Positions 1 to 9,083 of a DNA stretch of 33,687 nucleotides are shown here, in pieces. The position numbers and the translations under genes are program-made. The notes under the pieces are model-generated. The model did not search any database and was not told the DNA's origin. It was given only the letters and a program-made list of their open reading frames with translations. The number at the start of each line of letters is the position of its first letter. The first letter of the stretch is position 1. This DNA comes from Leucobacter sp. Ag1 (lineage in GTDB: Bacteria; Actinomycetota; Actinomycetes; Actinomycetales; Microbacteriaceae), in NCBI RefSeq assembly GCF_000980875.1, contig NZ_LAYO01000073.1, positions 1-33,687 on the forward strand, given 5' to 3'.

Positions 1-1
1 G

Positions 2-253
2 CAGCGGGTCGCCATCGCCCGGGCGCTCGCCCGCTCACCCCGGATCCTGCTGCTCGACGAACCGGTCTCGGCGCTGGACCTCACCGTGCAGGCACGGGTG
101 CTCGACCTCCTCGACGACGTGCAGACGGAGCGCGGCACCGCGATGCTGTTCGTGTCGCACGACCCGGCCGTGATCGACCACATGAGCGATCGGATCCTGC
201 ACGTGGAGCCCGAGGGTTCCCTCGGCGGGGCCGCCGCGTCCGCCCGTCGGTAG
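2..253 (+). CDS. ABC transporter ATP-binding protein, C-terminal fragment (oligopeptide/dipeptide type)
   Basis: Only the last 83 codons are in the window; the gene starts upstream. The fragment begins just after the ABC signature (QRVAIARAL), then shows Walker B (ILLLDEP), the D-loop (SALD) and the H-loop (VSHD). The run SALDLTVQARVLDLL is typical of DppD/DppF/OppF-type ATPases, which power peptide or nickel import from the cytoplasmic face of the membrane. The helical region ends normally and the protein stops shortly after the H-loop, so it is the short DppF-like form or the second half of a fused DppDF-type ATPase. Substrate cannot be told from this fragment. The TAG stop overlaps a probable -10 element of the next gene. 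Confidence 0.85.
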   Translation, partial: QRVAIARALARSPRILLLDEPVSALDLTVQARVLDLLDDVQTERGTAMLFVSHDPAVIDHMSDRILHVEPEGSLGGAAASARR

Positions 254-256
254 ACT
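251..256 (+). promoter_or_regulatory. Candidate -10 element for orn
   Basis: TAGACT fits the actinobacterial TANNNT -10 pattern, and its first three bases are the stop codon of the upstream ABC gene. A start site about 7 bases downstream gives a leader of roughly 29 bases before the GTG at 292. That leader contains the Shine-Dalgarno GAGGAG (279-284). No clear -35 is visible. Confidence 0.4.
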
Positions 257-291
257 TGGCTCGTCCGTCCGCAGAACCGAGGAGAGCTCCC

Positions 292-951
292 GTGTCGAAC
301 ACCCCCGCCGAACAGATCGTGTGGATCGACTGCGAGATGACGGGACTCGACGTCGAGCTCGACGGGCTGTGCGAGATCGCCGTGATCGTGACCGACTTCG
401 ACCTGAAGCCGCTGCACCCGGGCTTCGAACTCGTCATCAACCCGGGACCCGACGCGCTCGCCCACATGAACGACTTCGTACGGAACATGCACGAGACCTC
501 GGGCCTGCTCCCCCGCATCGAGGCCGGCGTCGACCTCGCGGAGGCCGACCGCCTCGTGCTCGAATACGTCTCGCAGTGGGTGCTGCCGGGTCGCCGCCCC
601 CTCGTCGCGGGCAACACGATCGGCATGGATCGGCGCTTCATCGCCCGCTACCTGCCGCAGCTCGAGGAGCGCCTGCACTACCGCAGCATCGACGTCTCCA
701 CGATCAAGGAGCTCTCGCGCCGCTGGTACCCGGCCACCTACTTCGCGGCTCCCGAGAAGCGCGGCGGCCACCGCGCCCTCGCCGACATCGCCGAGTCGAT
801 CCAGGAGCTCGCCTACTTCCGCGACGCCGTGCTCGTGGCGCAGCCCGGACCCGACAAGGCCGCTTCCGAGGGGTTCGCGAAGGCGGCCATGGAGCGCTTC
901 GCTCCGCTCATCGACGGCGAGGACGCCCCCGCGGCACCGTCGGCCGGCTAG
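292..951 (+). CDS. orn: Oligoribonuclease (DEDDh 3'-5' exoribonuclease)
   Basis: Orn degrades 2-5 nt RNA fragments, and in many bacteria pGpG, to mononucleotides, finishing mRNA decay in the cytoplasm. The 219-residue product has the whole DEDDh set: Asp13 and Glu15 in IVWIDCEMTGLD, Asp113 in NTIGMDRRF, and His160 with Asp165 in HRALADIAES. Length matches the family (about 180-220 aa), with a short Ala/Pro-rich tail. The reading frame is open back to 256, but GTG at 292 is chosen because GAGGAG lies 7 bases upstream and homologues begin just before the WIDCEMTGLD motif. It appears to be monocistronic, and the next gene is convergent. The assignment is very secure. Confidence 0.96.
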   Translation: MSNTPAEQIVWIDCEMTGLDVELDGLCEIAVIVTDFDLKPLHPGFELVINPGPDALAHMNDFVRNMHETSGLLPRIEAGVDLAEADRLVLEYVSQWVLPGRRPLVAGNTIGMDRRFIARYLPQLEERLHYRSIDVSTIKELSRRWYPATYFAAPEKRGGHRALADIAESIQELAYFRDAVLVAQPGPDKAASEGFAKAAMERFAPLIDGEDAPAAPSAG

Positions 952-969
952 GGGCGTCCTGCTCCGCCG

Positions 970-2010
970 CTACTTGGCGTACGACTTCGCGAGCGAGTCG
1001 AGCATCATCCCCGCCGAGTAGTAGTCGAGGCGGAACGTCTCGCCCGGGGTGTACTGCACCTTGCCCGCCTCGACCGCGGGCGCGGTCGAGAACGCCGGGT
1101 TCTTGGCGACGGTGTCGTGCGCGAGCTTGTCGGCCGAGACGACGAGCCAGTTATCGCCCGTCAGCCCCTTCTGGATGTTCTCCATCGACAGGTTCACGAT
1201 GTCCTTGCGGTCGGCGCCCATCGAGGTGTCGCCCTTCACCGAGTCCGGGATCTGCGCCATGCGGAACCCGAGCTCCTGCAGGATCTGCACGTGCGGCGAG
1301 TCCTTCGTCAGCGCGGCCGCGCCCGATCCGTCCCCGAAGACCATGAGCGCGGAGGTCGTGCCCTGCGGCAGCGCGATCCGCTTCTTGACGTCGGCGAGGT
1401 GCTGCTCGTAGTCCGAGATCACCTCCTTCGCCTGCGACTCGTGCCCGGTCGCCTCGGCGATCGTGCGCGTCACGTCCTGCCAGGACTCCCCGCTGTAGTC
1501 GATCACGAGCACGGGGGCGATCTTGCGCAGCTGCGCGACGCTGTCCATCTGGGAGTCGCCGCTGTTCTTCGAGACGAGGATCAGATCGGGCGCGTACTCG
1601 ACGGCGTTCTCGATGTTCGGAGAGGCGTTCTCGTAGAGCTTCTTCACCTTCGCGGCCTTCGCCTCCTTCGACCACTGGTTGAAGAAGCCCTGGTCGTCGC
1701 TCAGGCCGTCGATGTTGGGGCTGGTCGAGGCGCTCGCGACGACCGGCGCGCCGACGGCCAGCGCCGATCCGGTGAGCGTCGTCGAAGTCGAGACGATGAC
1801 CTTCGGCTGCTCCTTGAGGGTCAGCTTCCCGTCCGAGGTCTGGATCGTGCGCGGCCACCCGCCGCTCGTCCCGCCCGATGCCTCGCCCGCGTCCCCCTGG
1901 CCGCCCGAGGCGCACGCCGAGAGCGTCGCGGCCACGAGGATCGCGCCCGCGATCGCTCCGAGCCGTCGCCGGGGTCGGGTGTTCTGCTGGGCCGAATGCC
2001 GAATGCGCAT
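970..2010 (-). CDS. fepB: Ferric-siderophore ABC transporter substrate-binding lipoprotein
   Basis: The product is a 346-residue class III periplasmic-binding-type protein. It has a lipoprotein signal: a basic N-terminus with RPRRR, a hydrophobic stretch, and lipobox LSAC with Cys33 as the predicted lipidated residue. In a Gram-positive cell it would sit on the outer face of the membrane and hand a ferric siderophore to the FepDG permease. The body has the family pattern of two lobes (for example the region around NIENAVEYAPDLILVS). It is the last gene of the fepDGCB operon; ATG is three bases after the fepC stop codon, and its Shine-Dalgarno (AAAGG) overlaps that stop. The adjacent esterase suggests a catecholate ligand such as enterobactin or bacillibactin. 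That ligand is inference. Confidence 0.88.
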   Translation of the reverse strand: MRIRHSAQQNTRPRRRLGAIAGAILVAATLSACASGGQGDAGEASGGTSGGWPRTIQTSDGKLTLKEQPKVIVSTSTTLTGSALAVGAPVVASASTSPNIDGLSDDQGFFNQWSKEAKAAKVKKLYENASPNIENAVEYAPDLILVSKNSGDSQMDSVAQLRKIAPVLVIDYSGESWQDVTRTIAEATGHESQAKEVISDYEQHLADVKKRIALPQGTTSALMVFGDGSGAAALTKDSPHVQILQELGFRMAQIPDSVKGDTSMGADRKDIVNLSMENIQKGLTGDNWLVVSADKLAHDTVAKNPAFSTAPAVEAGKVQYTPGETFRLDYYSAGMMLDSLAKSYAK

Positions 2011-2014
2011 CGCC

Positions 2015-2878
2015 TTACCTTTCTGCGGCCGCGGTGGCCGGTGCTGTCGGAATCTCGGGTTCTCCGTCGTGGACCGCGTCCCGAGGCGGTTCGTGCGGGA
2101 TCACCAGCGGCGTTCCCGTCACGGGGTCTGGAATGACGAGGGCGGGCAGGCCGAAGATCTCGGCGACGGCGTCGCCCGTCACGACGTCGGCGGGCGGACC
2201 GCTCGCCCGGATCCGGCCGTCGCGCATCGCGACGAGGTGCGTCGCGTACCGCGCGGCCTGGTTGAGGTCGTGCAGGACGGCCACGATGGTGCGCCCCTCG
2301 TCGCGGTTGAGCCGTCGGCACAGCTCGAGCACCTCGTACTGGTGCGCCAGGTCGAGGAACGTGGTCGGTTCGTCGAGCAGGATCGTCCCCGTCTCCTGCG
2401 CGAGCACGAGCGCGATCCATACGCGCTGCCGCTGGCCGCCGGAGAGCGCGTCGACCGGGCGGTCCGCGAGCGGAGCGACCCCGGTGACGCGCATCGCCCG
2501 CTCGATCGCATCGTGATCCGCGGCGCTCCACTGCCGGATCACGCCCTGGTGCGGGGACCGCCCCCGCGCGACGAGGTCGCGCACGCGCATCCCGTCGGGC
2601 GCGAGCGCCGACTGCGGCAGCAGACCGACCCGCCGCGCGACCTGCTTGGTGCCGAGCCGGTGGATGTCCTCACCGTCGAGCAGCACGGTTCCCGCGCTCG
2701 GGCGGTGCAGCCGGGCGAGCGCGCGCAGCAGCGTCGACTTGCCGCAGGCGTTCGGCCCGACGATCACGGTGAACTCGCCCTCCGGAATGCCGATGTCGAG
2801 CCCGGCCGCGATGATGGTGGAATCGTAAGCGAGCGTCGCGTCCCGCGCGGCGAGACGGGGCGAGGATTCGCGGGTCAT
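2015..2878 (-). CDS. fepC: Ferric-siderophore ABC transporter ATP-binding protein
   Basis: The 287-residue ATPase powers the siderophore importer on the cytoplasmic face. It shows Walker [11 protein letters not shown]-loop LLPQSA, signature LSGGQRQR, Walker B TILLDEP, D-loop TFLD and H-loop [11 protein letters not shown], all in FepC/FecE/FhuC style. Ala in the Walker A loop in place of Gly is a common variant in this subfamily. The C-terminal tail after [21 protein letters not shown] is extended by about 25 acidic, Ala/Pro-rich residues. The ATG at 2878 overlaps the fepG stop by four bases (ATGA) and has GGAGA five bases upstream. Coupled translation with fepG is likely. Confidence 0.93.
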   Translation of the reverse strand: MTRESSPRLAARDATLAYDSTIIAAGLDIGIPEGEFTVIVGPNACGKSTLLRALARLHRPSAGTVLLDGEDIHRLGTKQVARRVGLLPQSALAPDGMRVRDLVARGRSPHQGVIRQWSAADHDAIERAMRVTGVAPLADRPVDALSGGQRQRVWIALVLAQETGTILLDEPTTFLDLAHQYEVLELCRRLNRDEGRTIVAVLHDLNQAARYATHLVAMRDGRIRASGPPADVVTGDAVAEIFGLPALVIPDPVTGTPLVIPHEPPRDAVHDGEPEIPTAPATAAAER

Positions 2879-3927
2879 GAGGTTCTCCGGTTCTCGAGGA
2901 GCAGCAGGGCCATGAAGTAGGTGCCGCCGACCGCGGCGGTGACGATGCCGACGGGCATGCTGTCGAGCGCGGCCTGGCTCAGTACGTCGGCGCCGAGCAG
3001 CAGCAGCGCGCCCATGGCGGCCGAGGCGGGCAGGGAGGCGACGGAGTCGCGCGTCAGTCGGCGCGCGAGGTGGGGCGCGATGAGCGCGACGAACATGATC
3101 GGGCCGACCGCGGTCGTGGCGAGCGCGACGAGCACGGTGCCCGCGAGCACCATCAGCGCCCGCGTGCGTTCCACCCGCAGGCCGAGCGACGCCGCGAGAT
3201 CGGGGCCGAGCTCCAGGTCCCGCATCGCCGGCGCGAGCGCGAGCGTCGCTCCGAGCACGACGAGCACGCAGATCGCGGTCGGGATCGCGACGCTCCAGTC
3301 GGAGGCCTCGAGCGTTCCGGTCACGGCGCGCAGCGCGCCGAACGCGGCGTCGCTGTCGGCGCGCACGAGCAGCCAGCGGTTGAACGCCCCGAGCATCGCG
3401 CTGATGGCGATGCCCGACAGGATCAGCACCAGGCCGCCGAACCCGCTGCGCAGCGACAGCGCGTAGATCACGGCTCCCACCGCGATGCCGCCGACGAGCG
3501 ACGCGGCCGAGACCGAGGCGTACGACGCGCCGAACAGCAGCACCGCGACGAGGATTCCGGTCTGCGCCCCCATCGAGAAGCCGATCAGGTCGGGGCTGCC
3601 GAGCGGATTGCGGGTGACCGACTGGAACAGCGCGCCCGAGACGCCGAGCGCGGCGCCGACGACGAGGGCGAGCACGATGCGGGATCCGCGCCACTCGACG
3701 ATCACGAGGTGCGCGCCGCGGTTCTCCTCGCCGAGCAGCAGACGCCAGGCATCCGCGTAGCCGTAGGAGGAGGCGCCGACGCCGATCGCGATCACCGCGA
3801 GCACGACGCAGGCCAGCAGGAGCAGCGCGGTGATCCGCACCGTGCGGCGCGGCAGCAGCAGCGAACGGTCGCCGCCGAGTCCGACCCAGCGCGTGCCGGA
3901 GGGATGCGGGGGTGCGAGACGGGTCAT
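2875..3927 (-). CDS. fepG: Ferric-siderophore ABC transporter permease (FecCD family)
   Basis: This 350-residue integral membrane protein has about nine or ten hydrophobic segments and FecCD family landmarks: [19 protein letters not shown] near residue 80, [20 protein letters not shown], and the cytoplasmic coupling region [18 protein letters not shown] near residue 270. It pairs with FepD to form the channel of the ferric-siderophore importer. The start ATG overlaps the fepD stop (ATGA), and GGAG lies seven bases upstream. The fepG label rather than fepD rests on gene order and is arbitrary, since both permeases are paralogues. Confidence 0.92.
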   Translation of the reverse strand: MTRLAPPHPSGTRWVGLGGDRSLLLPRRTVRITALLLLACVVLAVIAIGVGASSYGYADAWRLLLGEENRGAHLVIVEWRGSRIVLALVVGAALGVSGALFQSVTRNPLGSPDLIGFSMGAQTGILVAVLLFGASYASVSAASLVGGIAVGAVIYALSLRSGFGGLVLILSGIAISAMLGAFNRWLLVRADSDAAFGALRAVTGTLEASDWSVAIPTAICVLVVLGATLALAPAMRDLELGPDLAASLGLRVERTRALMVLAGTVLVALATTAVGPIMFVALIAPHLARRLTRDSVASLPASAAMGALLLLGADVLSQAALDSMPVGIVTAAVGGTYFMALLLLENRRTS

Positions 3928-4976
3928 CGGCGGGCTCCGCTCAGCCGGAGCACCATGACGAGCAGCACCGGGGCGCCGACGAAGGCGATGAGCAGCCCCA
4001 CCGCGAGCTCCCCCGGCCGCGCGACGACGCGGCCGACCACGTCGGCGCTCAGCACGAGGATCGGTCCGGCGACGGCGCACAGCGCGATGATCCACCCCCG
4101 GTGCGGGCCCATGATCCAGGCGCAGACGAGCGGGACGACGAGGCCGACGAACGAGATCGGGCCCGCCGCGGCCGTCGCCGCGGCGCACAGCAGCGTGAGC
4201 GCGATCAATGCCACGACCCGGGTTCGAGCGACCGGCGTGCCGAGCGCTGCGGCGACGTCGTCCCCGAGCGAGAGATCGGTGAGCCCGCGCGCGATCGTCA
4301 GCACCAGCACGAGGCCGATCAGCACGGGCACGACCACCAGCGGCAGCGGCACGTCCATGCGGGTGAGGCCGCCGACGTCCCAGAACCGGAAGGCGTCGAA
4401 CGCCCGCGGCTTCAACAGCAGCACGGCCGAGATGACGCCTCCCGCCGCGGCCGAGAACGCGATGCCCGCGAGCACGAGACGCATCGGCGAGGCGCTCCCC
4501 GTGCCGCGCGTCCCGATGAGGAACACTACGGCGGCGGCGGTCAGCGATCCGACGGCGCACAGTGCGAACTGGGCCGAGGGGCTGGTCATCCCGAGGAAAC
4601 CGGCGCCCAGCACGACCGCGAGCGACCCGCCGGAGGTGACGCCGAGCAGACCGGGATCCGCCAGGGGGTTGCGCGTCACGGCCTGCATCACGGCGCCGGC
4701 CACCGCGAGCGCGCAGCCGACGGCGAGTCCGATGATCACGCGCGTGAACCGCATGACGCCGACGATGTAGCTCTCGTTGCTGCCGTCGGGGTGCTGCAGC
4801 AGGTGCCACACGCGATCGAGCGGGATGGTCGAGGAGCCGATGGCGAACGCTGCCGCGATGATGACCAGGAGCAGTGCCCCGGCGACCAGGAGCGCCGTCA
4901 CGCGGACGACGGTGCGCGGCGTTCTCGGCGGCCGATCCGACGGCGCACGGGAGGGAACGGTTTCGGTGCGGGTCAC
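3924..4976 (-). CDS. fepD: Ferric-siderophore ABC transporter permease (FecCD family), first gene of operon
   Basis: This FecCD permease pairs with the following FepG. It shows [39 protein letters not shown] and the coupling segment [23 protein letters not shown]. The start is uncertain. The frame is open to a TTG at 5039, which has no Shine-Dalgarno. GTG at 4976 has GAGGA eight bases upstream and gives a 350-residue protein, the same length as FepG and normal for the family, so I prefer it. In that case the first membrane helix begins near residue 24. It is the promoter-proximal gene, reading away from the iron box at 5049-5067, so the whole operon should be derepressed when iron is low. Confidence 0.9.
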   Translation of the reverse strand: MTRTETVPSRAPSDRPPRTPRTVVRVTALLVAGALLLVIIAAAFAIGSSTIPLDRVWHLLQHPDGSNESYIVGVMRFTRVIIGLAVGCALAVAGAVMQAVTRNPLADPGLLGVTSGGSLAVVLGAGFLGMTSPSAQFALCAVGSLTAAAVVFLIGTRGTGSASPMRLVLAGIAFSAAAGGVISAVLLLKPRAFDAFRFWDVGGLTRMDVPLPLVVVPVLIGLVLVLTIARGLTDLSLGDDVAAALGTPVARTRVVALIALTLLCAAATAAAGPISFVGLVVPLVCAWIMGPHRGWIIALCAVAGPILVLSADVVGRVVARPGELAVGLLIAFVGAPVLLVMVLRLSGARR

Positions 4977-5048
4977 GATCGGGGTCCTCGAGGTCACGGG
5001 CGGAAGCGGAATCCGATCCGGAATCCGAAGCTTCGTCAAACATCGGAC

Positions 5049-5067
5049 GAAGGTAAGGCTATCCTAC
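5049..5067. promoter_or_regulatory. DtxR/IdeR-type iron box over two divergent -10 elements
   Basis: The 19 bases GAAGGTAAGGCTATCCTAC match the known DtxR/IdeR consensus TTAGGTTAGGCTAACCTAA at 14 of 19 positions, including the core AGGCTA and CCTA. The site lies between fepD (leftward) and fes (rightward). It contains TATCCT (5060-5065), a rightward -10 seven bases before the fes ATG, and TAGGAT on the other strand (5061-5066), a leftward -10 for fepDGCB. Iron-loaded repressor bound here should block both promoters. The match is direct; identity of the regulator is inferred. Confidence 0.8.
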
Positions 5068-5072
5068 ATACG

Positions 5073-6377
5073 ATGAATGCCTCGATCGCAACCCCGTCGT
5101 CCCCGCCGCCCTTCCTCCCCCCGATTCCGCGCAGATCACCGCCCGCCCGCGTGCTCGACGCCCTCGCGCGCGGCGCGAGCGCCGAGGACGTCCTCGCCGA
5201 GGCCGCGCGCGTCGGCGGAGCCTGGATCGATCCCGACCCCGACGCCCCGGACCACCGCATCGTCACCGTGGTCCGCCGCCTCGAGCACGACGACGAGTCC
5301 GCGGTCCTGCTGATCGACACCGTCACCCACCTGCATCGATCCGACCTCGCTCCCTTCGTCCTCGACCGCGTCGGGCACGCAGGGAGCCGCCTGCACGCGG
5401 GCGCGTTCTCGCTGCCCGCGACGCTGCGCGCGACCGTCGCGCTGCTCGTCGAGCGCCCGCTCGATCCCGAGCTCGGCGCCACCCGCGAGCGCTGGCGCCC
5501 GGTCTACGACCGCACCGAGGCGCTGCCCGGAGGTGGCGAGGTGTGCGTCACGGCCGGCGGCGGGCGCAGCAGCATCCTCTCGCTCCCCGACGCGCTGCCG
5601 CAGCGATTCGTGCGCGCGGACCCCTCCGAGGATCCCGTGCCCGCGGGGAGGGTCCACCGCGGACAGATCGATTCGCGGGTTCTCGGGTTCCCGCTCGACG
5701 TCTGGTGTCATCTTCCCGCGAGCGCGGCGGAGCGCGGCGTCTCGGGCGTCGCGCTCCTCAGCGACGGCGACCGGCTCACCTCGGAGGTCCCCCTGCTCCC
5801 CGCGCTCGATCGGGCGTCGGCGGCCGGTGCGCTCGCTCCGGTCGCGACGGTGCTCTACGCGACCGCGGACCCCGCCGATCGACCGAGGGCGCTCGGAATG
5901 AACCCCGCCCTCGCCGACTTCCTGACGGACGAGCTGCTCCCCTGGGCCGGGTCCTTCGCGGCGCTGCCGACGGATCCCGAACGGCGCGTCGTGGGCGGCG
6001 CGTCGCTCGGCGGGCTCGCCGCAGCGGACCTCGTGCGCCGAGCACCCCACGTCGTGCGGAACGCCATCGTGCAATCGGGCTCGTTCTGGTGGCCGGACCC
6101 CGCGGACGGTGCAGCGCCGGGCGCGCAGCTGGGGCTGTGGCGCGGCAGCGGGTCCGCGGCCGGGATCCGCATCTTCCAGGAGGTCGGCGAGTTCGAGGGG
6201 CACCTGCTCGGGCTCAACCGGGAGTTCCGCGCGCTGGCGGAGGGTGCCGGAGCGGCCGTGCAGTACCGGGAGTACTGCGGCGGACACGACTTCGCGTGCT
6301 GGCGCGTCGGTCTCGTCGACGGACTCATCGCGCTGCTGGGCGGGGAGGCGAGCCGCGCGCCCGCGCGGCGCACCTGA
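5073..6377 (+). CDS. fes: Enterochelin esterase
   Basis: Fes-type cytoplasmic esterases cut the trilactone ring of ferric enterobactin-like catecholates so that iron can be reduced and released. The 434-residue protein has the N-terminal enterochelin-esterase domain (about residues 20-150) and a C-terminal esterase-D-like alpha/beta hydrolase. The nucleophile elbow is GASLGG with Ser311; the catalytic His is His405 in GGHDFACW. No signal peptide is seen. ATG at 5073 follows a TATCCT -10 by seven bases with no Shine-Dalgarno, so translation is probably leaderless. It is divergent from the uptake operon and shares its iron box. No siderophore biosynthesis gene is in the window. Confidence 0.9.
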   Translation: MNASIATPSSPPPFLPPIPRRSPPARVLDALARGASAEDVLAEAARVGGAWIDPDPDAPDHRIVTVVRRLEHDDESAVLLIDTVTHLHRSDLAPFVLDRVGHAGSRLHAGAFSLPATLRATVALLVERPLDPELGATRERWRPVYDRTEALPGGGEVCVTAGGGRSSILSLPDALPQRFVRADPSEDPVPAGRVHRGQIDSRVLGFPLDVWCHLPASAAERGVSGVALLSDGDRLTSEVPLLPALDRASAAGALAPVATVLYATADPADRPRALGMNPALADFLTDELLPWAGSFAALPTDPERRVVGGASLGGLAAADLVRRAPHVVRNAIVQSGSFWWPDPADGAAPGAQLGLWRGSGSAAGIRIFQEVGEFEGHLLGLNREFRALAEGAGAAVQYREYCGGHDFACWRVGLVDGLIALLGGEASRAPARRT

Positions 6378-6410
6378 ACGCTCGGGCGAACGGTCCGGCC
6401 GCGGCCGCGC

Positions 6411-8027
6411 CTACCCGTCTGCTTCGAGCTCCCGGCGGCGCATCAGCGCGAACGCCGCTCCGCCGGCGAGCACCAGCACCAGCAGCAGCCAGACGAGGCC
6501 GCGCAGGTCCGCGCCGTTGCCCTCGGGAACCGGAGCCACTGCGAAGGGCGAGAGGTTCACGACCCAGTCCGGCGCCCCGAACAGCGGAGCGAACAGTCCG
6601 AGCATCAGGGTGACGAGCACCAGGCTCCAGCCGAGACCGATGGTGAGCCGCGGCAGGACCACGAATACGAGTGCGGTGACCGCCGCGAACACCGCGGCGG
6701 CGGCGGCCTGCCCGGCACCCGAGATCACGGCGTCGCCCAGCAGCGCGCCGTCGCCGGCGCGCAGCGCGCCGAGGGCGGACCCCGCGACCGCGAGCGCGAG
6801 GATCACCACCACGCCGACGAGCGCGACCACGACGAAGGAGGCGAGCCAGACGACGCGGTCGACGGCCGCCGAGCGGACCAGCTCCGCCGTGCCGTGCGCC
6901 TCCTCCTGGCGCGCCCGCGACACGGTCTGCACCGCGAAGCAGGCGGCGAGCACCCCGGCCACCAGATAGAAGATCACGATCATGCCCTGGTTCACGCTGC
7001 CGCCCTTGGCCAGCGCCTGCAGCAGCTGCTGCACCGCGGGCACCTTGCCGCCCATGTCGGTGACGACCGAGGCGAGTCCGGTCGCCAGCGCCCCCGTGAG
7101 CAGTGCGCCGATCCCCCAGCCGAGCAGCGACCCCCGGGTCAGTCGCCAGGCGAGCGCCCAGACGGATCCCAGCGAGGCCGGGGCGAACGCCGGGCCCGGG
7201 CGTTCCGGCACCAGACCGCCGTCGAGGTCGCGTGCGCCGTGCAGTGCGTAGGCGACGCCGACGAGCACGACGGCGAGACCGAGCGCCGCCGCCAGCGGCG
7301 CCCAGTTGTCGTCGGCGAACGGGCGGGTCTGCTCGATCCACCCGAACGGAGAGGTCCACGCGAGCCAGGAGCTCTCGATGCGCTGCAGATCGGCGCTCGG
7401 CGTACCCAGCGCGTTGCCGATACCCGAAGCCAGGAACGTCGCGAGCAGGACCCACACCCCGAGAGCGTTCGCGCCCCGGCTCGTGCGCATCAGCTGCGCC
7501 GCACAGAGCCCGACGGCGAGGAACACCAACCCGGCCGCCGCGGTGCCCGCGCCGGCCACGAGCGACCCGCCCGGAGCGAGCCCGAGCGCGAGGGAGACCA
7601 CCGCGACCAGCAGACCCAGCAGGACCGACGCGCCGGCGCCCTCGATGAGCGTCGCGGTGAGCGGAGCCGAACGCCCCGCCGGCGTCGCGCCGATCAGTTC
7701 GGCGCGGCCCGATTCCTCATCGCCCCGCGTGTGCCGCACCGCGAGGAACAGCGCCATGAACGCCGCCATCATCGCCAGCCAGGGCAGGATCAGGAACAGC
7801 ATGAACGCCGCGTCATCGGGGCCCGAGGGGAGACCGCGGAACAGCAGGATGACGGGATTCGCCACGACGGTCTGCAGCAGCACCTTGCGCTCGGCGAGCG
7901 AGCCGTAGCTCGCGAACACCCCGCTCTGCGCCGAGTAGGCCAGCAGCACGGTCGCGATGATCCAGAGCAGCAGCTGCACCCGGTCGCGGCGGATCCGCAA
8001 CCGCAGCAGCGGCATCAGGGCGGGCAT
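6411..8027 (-). CDS. ABC-2 type exporter permease (antibiotic/multidrug type, two six-helix halves)
   Basis: The 538-residue membrane protein has about twelve hydrophobic segments in two repeats, beginning with RIRRDRVQLLLWIIATVLLA and ending with a basic MRRRELEADG tail. The internal motif RHTRGDEESGRAELIGATPAGR, with its counterpart SRARQEEAHGTAELVRSAAVDR in the second half, is typical of actinobacterial permeases related to tetronasin/polyketide antibiotic exporters. Substrate is unknown. The ATG at 8027 has a full AGGAGGT five bases upstream and overlaps the stop of the ATPase gene by one base, so the two are cotranslated. The codon before it is an alternative GTG. Confidence 0.88.
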   Translation of the reverse strand: MPALMPLLRLRIRRDRVQLLLWIIATVLLAYSAQSGVFASYGSLAERKVLLQTVVANPVILLFRGLPSGPDDAAFMLFLILPWLAMMAAFMALFLAVRHTRGDEESGRAELIGATPAGRSAPLTATLIEGAGASVLLGLLVAVVSLALGLAPGGSLVAGAGTAAAGLVFLAVGLCAAQLMRTSRGANALGVWVLLATFLASGIGNALGTPSADLQRIESSWLAWTSPFGWIEQTRPFADDNWAPLAAALGLAVVLVGVAYALHGARDLDGGLVPERPGPAFAPASLGSVWALAWRLTRGSLLGWGIGALLTGALATGLASVVTDMGGKVPAVQQLLQALAKGGSVNQGMIVIFYLVAGVLAACFAVQTVSRARQEEAHGTAELVRSAAVDRVVWLASFVVVALVGVVVILALAVAGSALGALRAGDGALLGDAVISGAGQAAAAAVFAAVTALVFVVLPRLTIGLGWSLVLVTLMLGLFAPLFGAPDWVVNLSPFAVAPVPEGNGADLRGLVWLLLVLVLAGGAAFALMRRRELEADG

Positions 8028-9007
8028 CACGCACCTCCTGCTGCGTTCCGGGCGTGCCGTCGCCCCGCTCGGGTCGCGGAGTCGACGCCCGGCGAACCGC
8101 TCGCAAGGTCGTCGCCGTAGTGGTGCAGGAACAGGGTCTCGAGCGTCGGCGGCTCGATGCGGAGCCCGGTGACGCCTAGCCGCGCGAGCTCGGGCAGCAG
8201 TGCGGACACCCCGTCGCTCGGCGCCGTGAACCGCACGCGCCCGCCGCTCACCTCGAGGTCGACCGCGCCCGGTACGTCGAGCGCCTGACCGCCCGGGGGC
8301 TCGACGAAGGAGATCTCGGTGCTGGTCAGGTGCCGCAGCTCGGCCAGCGTGCCCGAGTCGACGATGCGCCCGGCGCGGATGATGCTGACGCGGTCGCAGA
8401 GCTGCTCGACCTCCGAGAGGATGTGGCTCGACAGCAGCACCGCGGCGCCCTGGAAGCGCACGCGCTCGACCTCCTCGCGGAACACGACCTCCATGAGGGG
8501 GTCGAGACCGCTCGTCGGTTCGTCGAGGATGTAGAGCTCGGCCGCGACCGAGAACGCGGCGATCAGCGCGACCTTCTGCCGATTGCCCTTGGAGTACGAG
8601 CGCCCCTTCTTGCGCGGGTCGAACTGGAACGCCTGTGCGAGCCGATCGCGCTCGGAGCGGTAGTCGGCGCTGCGCGTGTCGGCGCCGCGGAGGCGGGCGA
8701 GCAGGTCGATGATCTCGCCGCCCGTGAGGTTCGGCCACAGGCTGACGTCGCCGGGCACGGACGCGATCCGCCGGTGCAGCTTCGCCGCGTCGTTCCAGGG
8801 ATTGCGATCGAACACCTCGGCGCGGCCGCCGCTCGGCCGAGCGAGCCCCAGGAGGATCCGGATGGTGGTCGACTTGCCCGCGCCGTTGGGGCCGAGGAAG
8901 CCGTGGACCTCGCCCGCGGACACCGAGAGATCGAGGCCGTCCAGTGCTCTGACCCGACCGTAGTTCTTCTGCAGCCCGACCGTGCGGACCACCGCATCTT
9001 CGCTCAT
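8027..9007 (-). CDS. ABC exporter ATP-binding protein
   Basis: The 326-residue ATPase drives the adjacent permease. It has Walker A GPNGAGKSTT (residues 39-48), a signature in the variant form YSKGNRQKV rather than LSGGQ, Walker B LYILDEP, D-loop TSGLD and H-loop SSHILSE. The variant signature and the roughly 100-residue C-terminal domain are usual for ABC-2 drug/antibiotic exporters. ATG at 9007 is preferred over GTG at 9016, because TAGTGT (9015-9020, reverse strand) lies exactly seven bases before it, as in other leaderless genes here. Neither start has a Shine-Dalgarno. Likely role: export of a toxic or signalling compound; target unknown. Confidence 0.9.
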   Translation of the reverse strand: MSEDAVVRTVGLQKNYGRVRALDGLDLSVSAGEVHGFLGPNGAGKSTTIRILLGLARPSGGRAEVFDRNPWNDAAKLHRRIASVPGDVSLWPNLTGGEIIDLLARLRGADTRSADYRSERDRLAQAFQFDPRKKGRSYSKGNRQKVALIAAFSVAAELYILDEPTSGLDPLMEVVFREEVERVRFQGAAVLLSSHILSEVEQLCDRVSIIRAGRIVDSGTLAELRHLTSTEISFVEPPGGQALDVPGAVDLEVSGGRVRFTAPSDGVSALLPELARLGVTGLRIEPPTLETLFLHHYGDDLASGSPGVDSATRAGRRHARNAAGGA

Positions 9008-9083
9008 GGCGCTCACACTACGCCGGTCGGGGTGGGATGGTGCGACACCCGAATATCAGTCGGGGCGCTCCCACAGCCGCCGC

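Noticed and set aside
2875-5043. A 722-codon open frame starting at an ATG just left of the iron box
   Set aside because: The first half is an Arg-rich shadow of fepD; only the fepG part is real. The ATG at 5043 is therefore not taken as a gene start.
3912-5072. Long open frame on the forward strand running into fes
   Set aside because: It is antisense to fepD, has Arg/His/Asp-rich content typical of a shadow frame in high-GC DNA, and the real fes start is the ATG at 5073.
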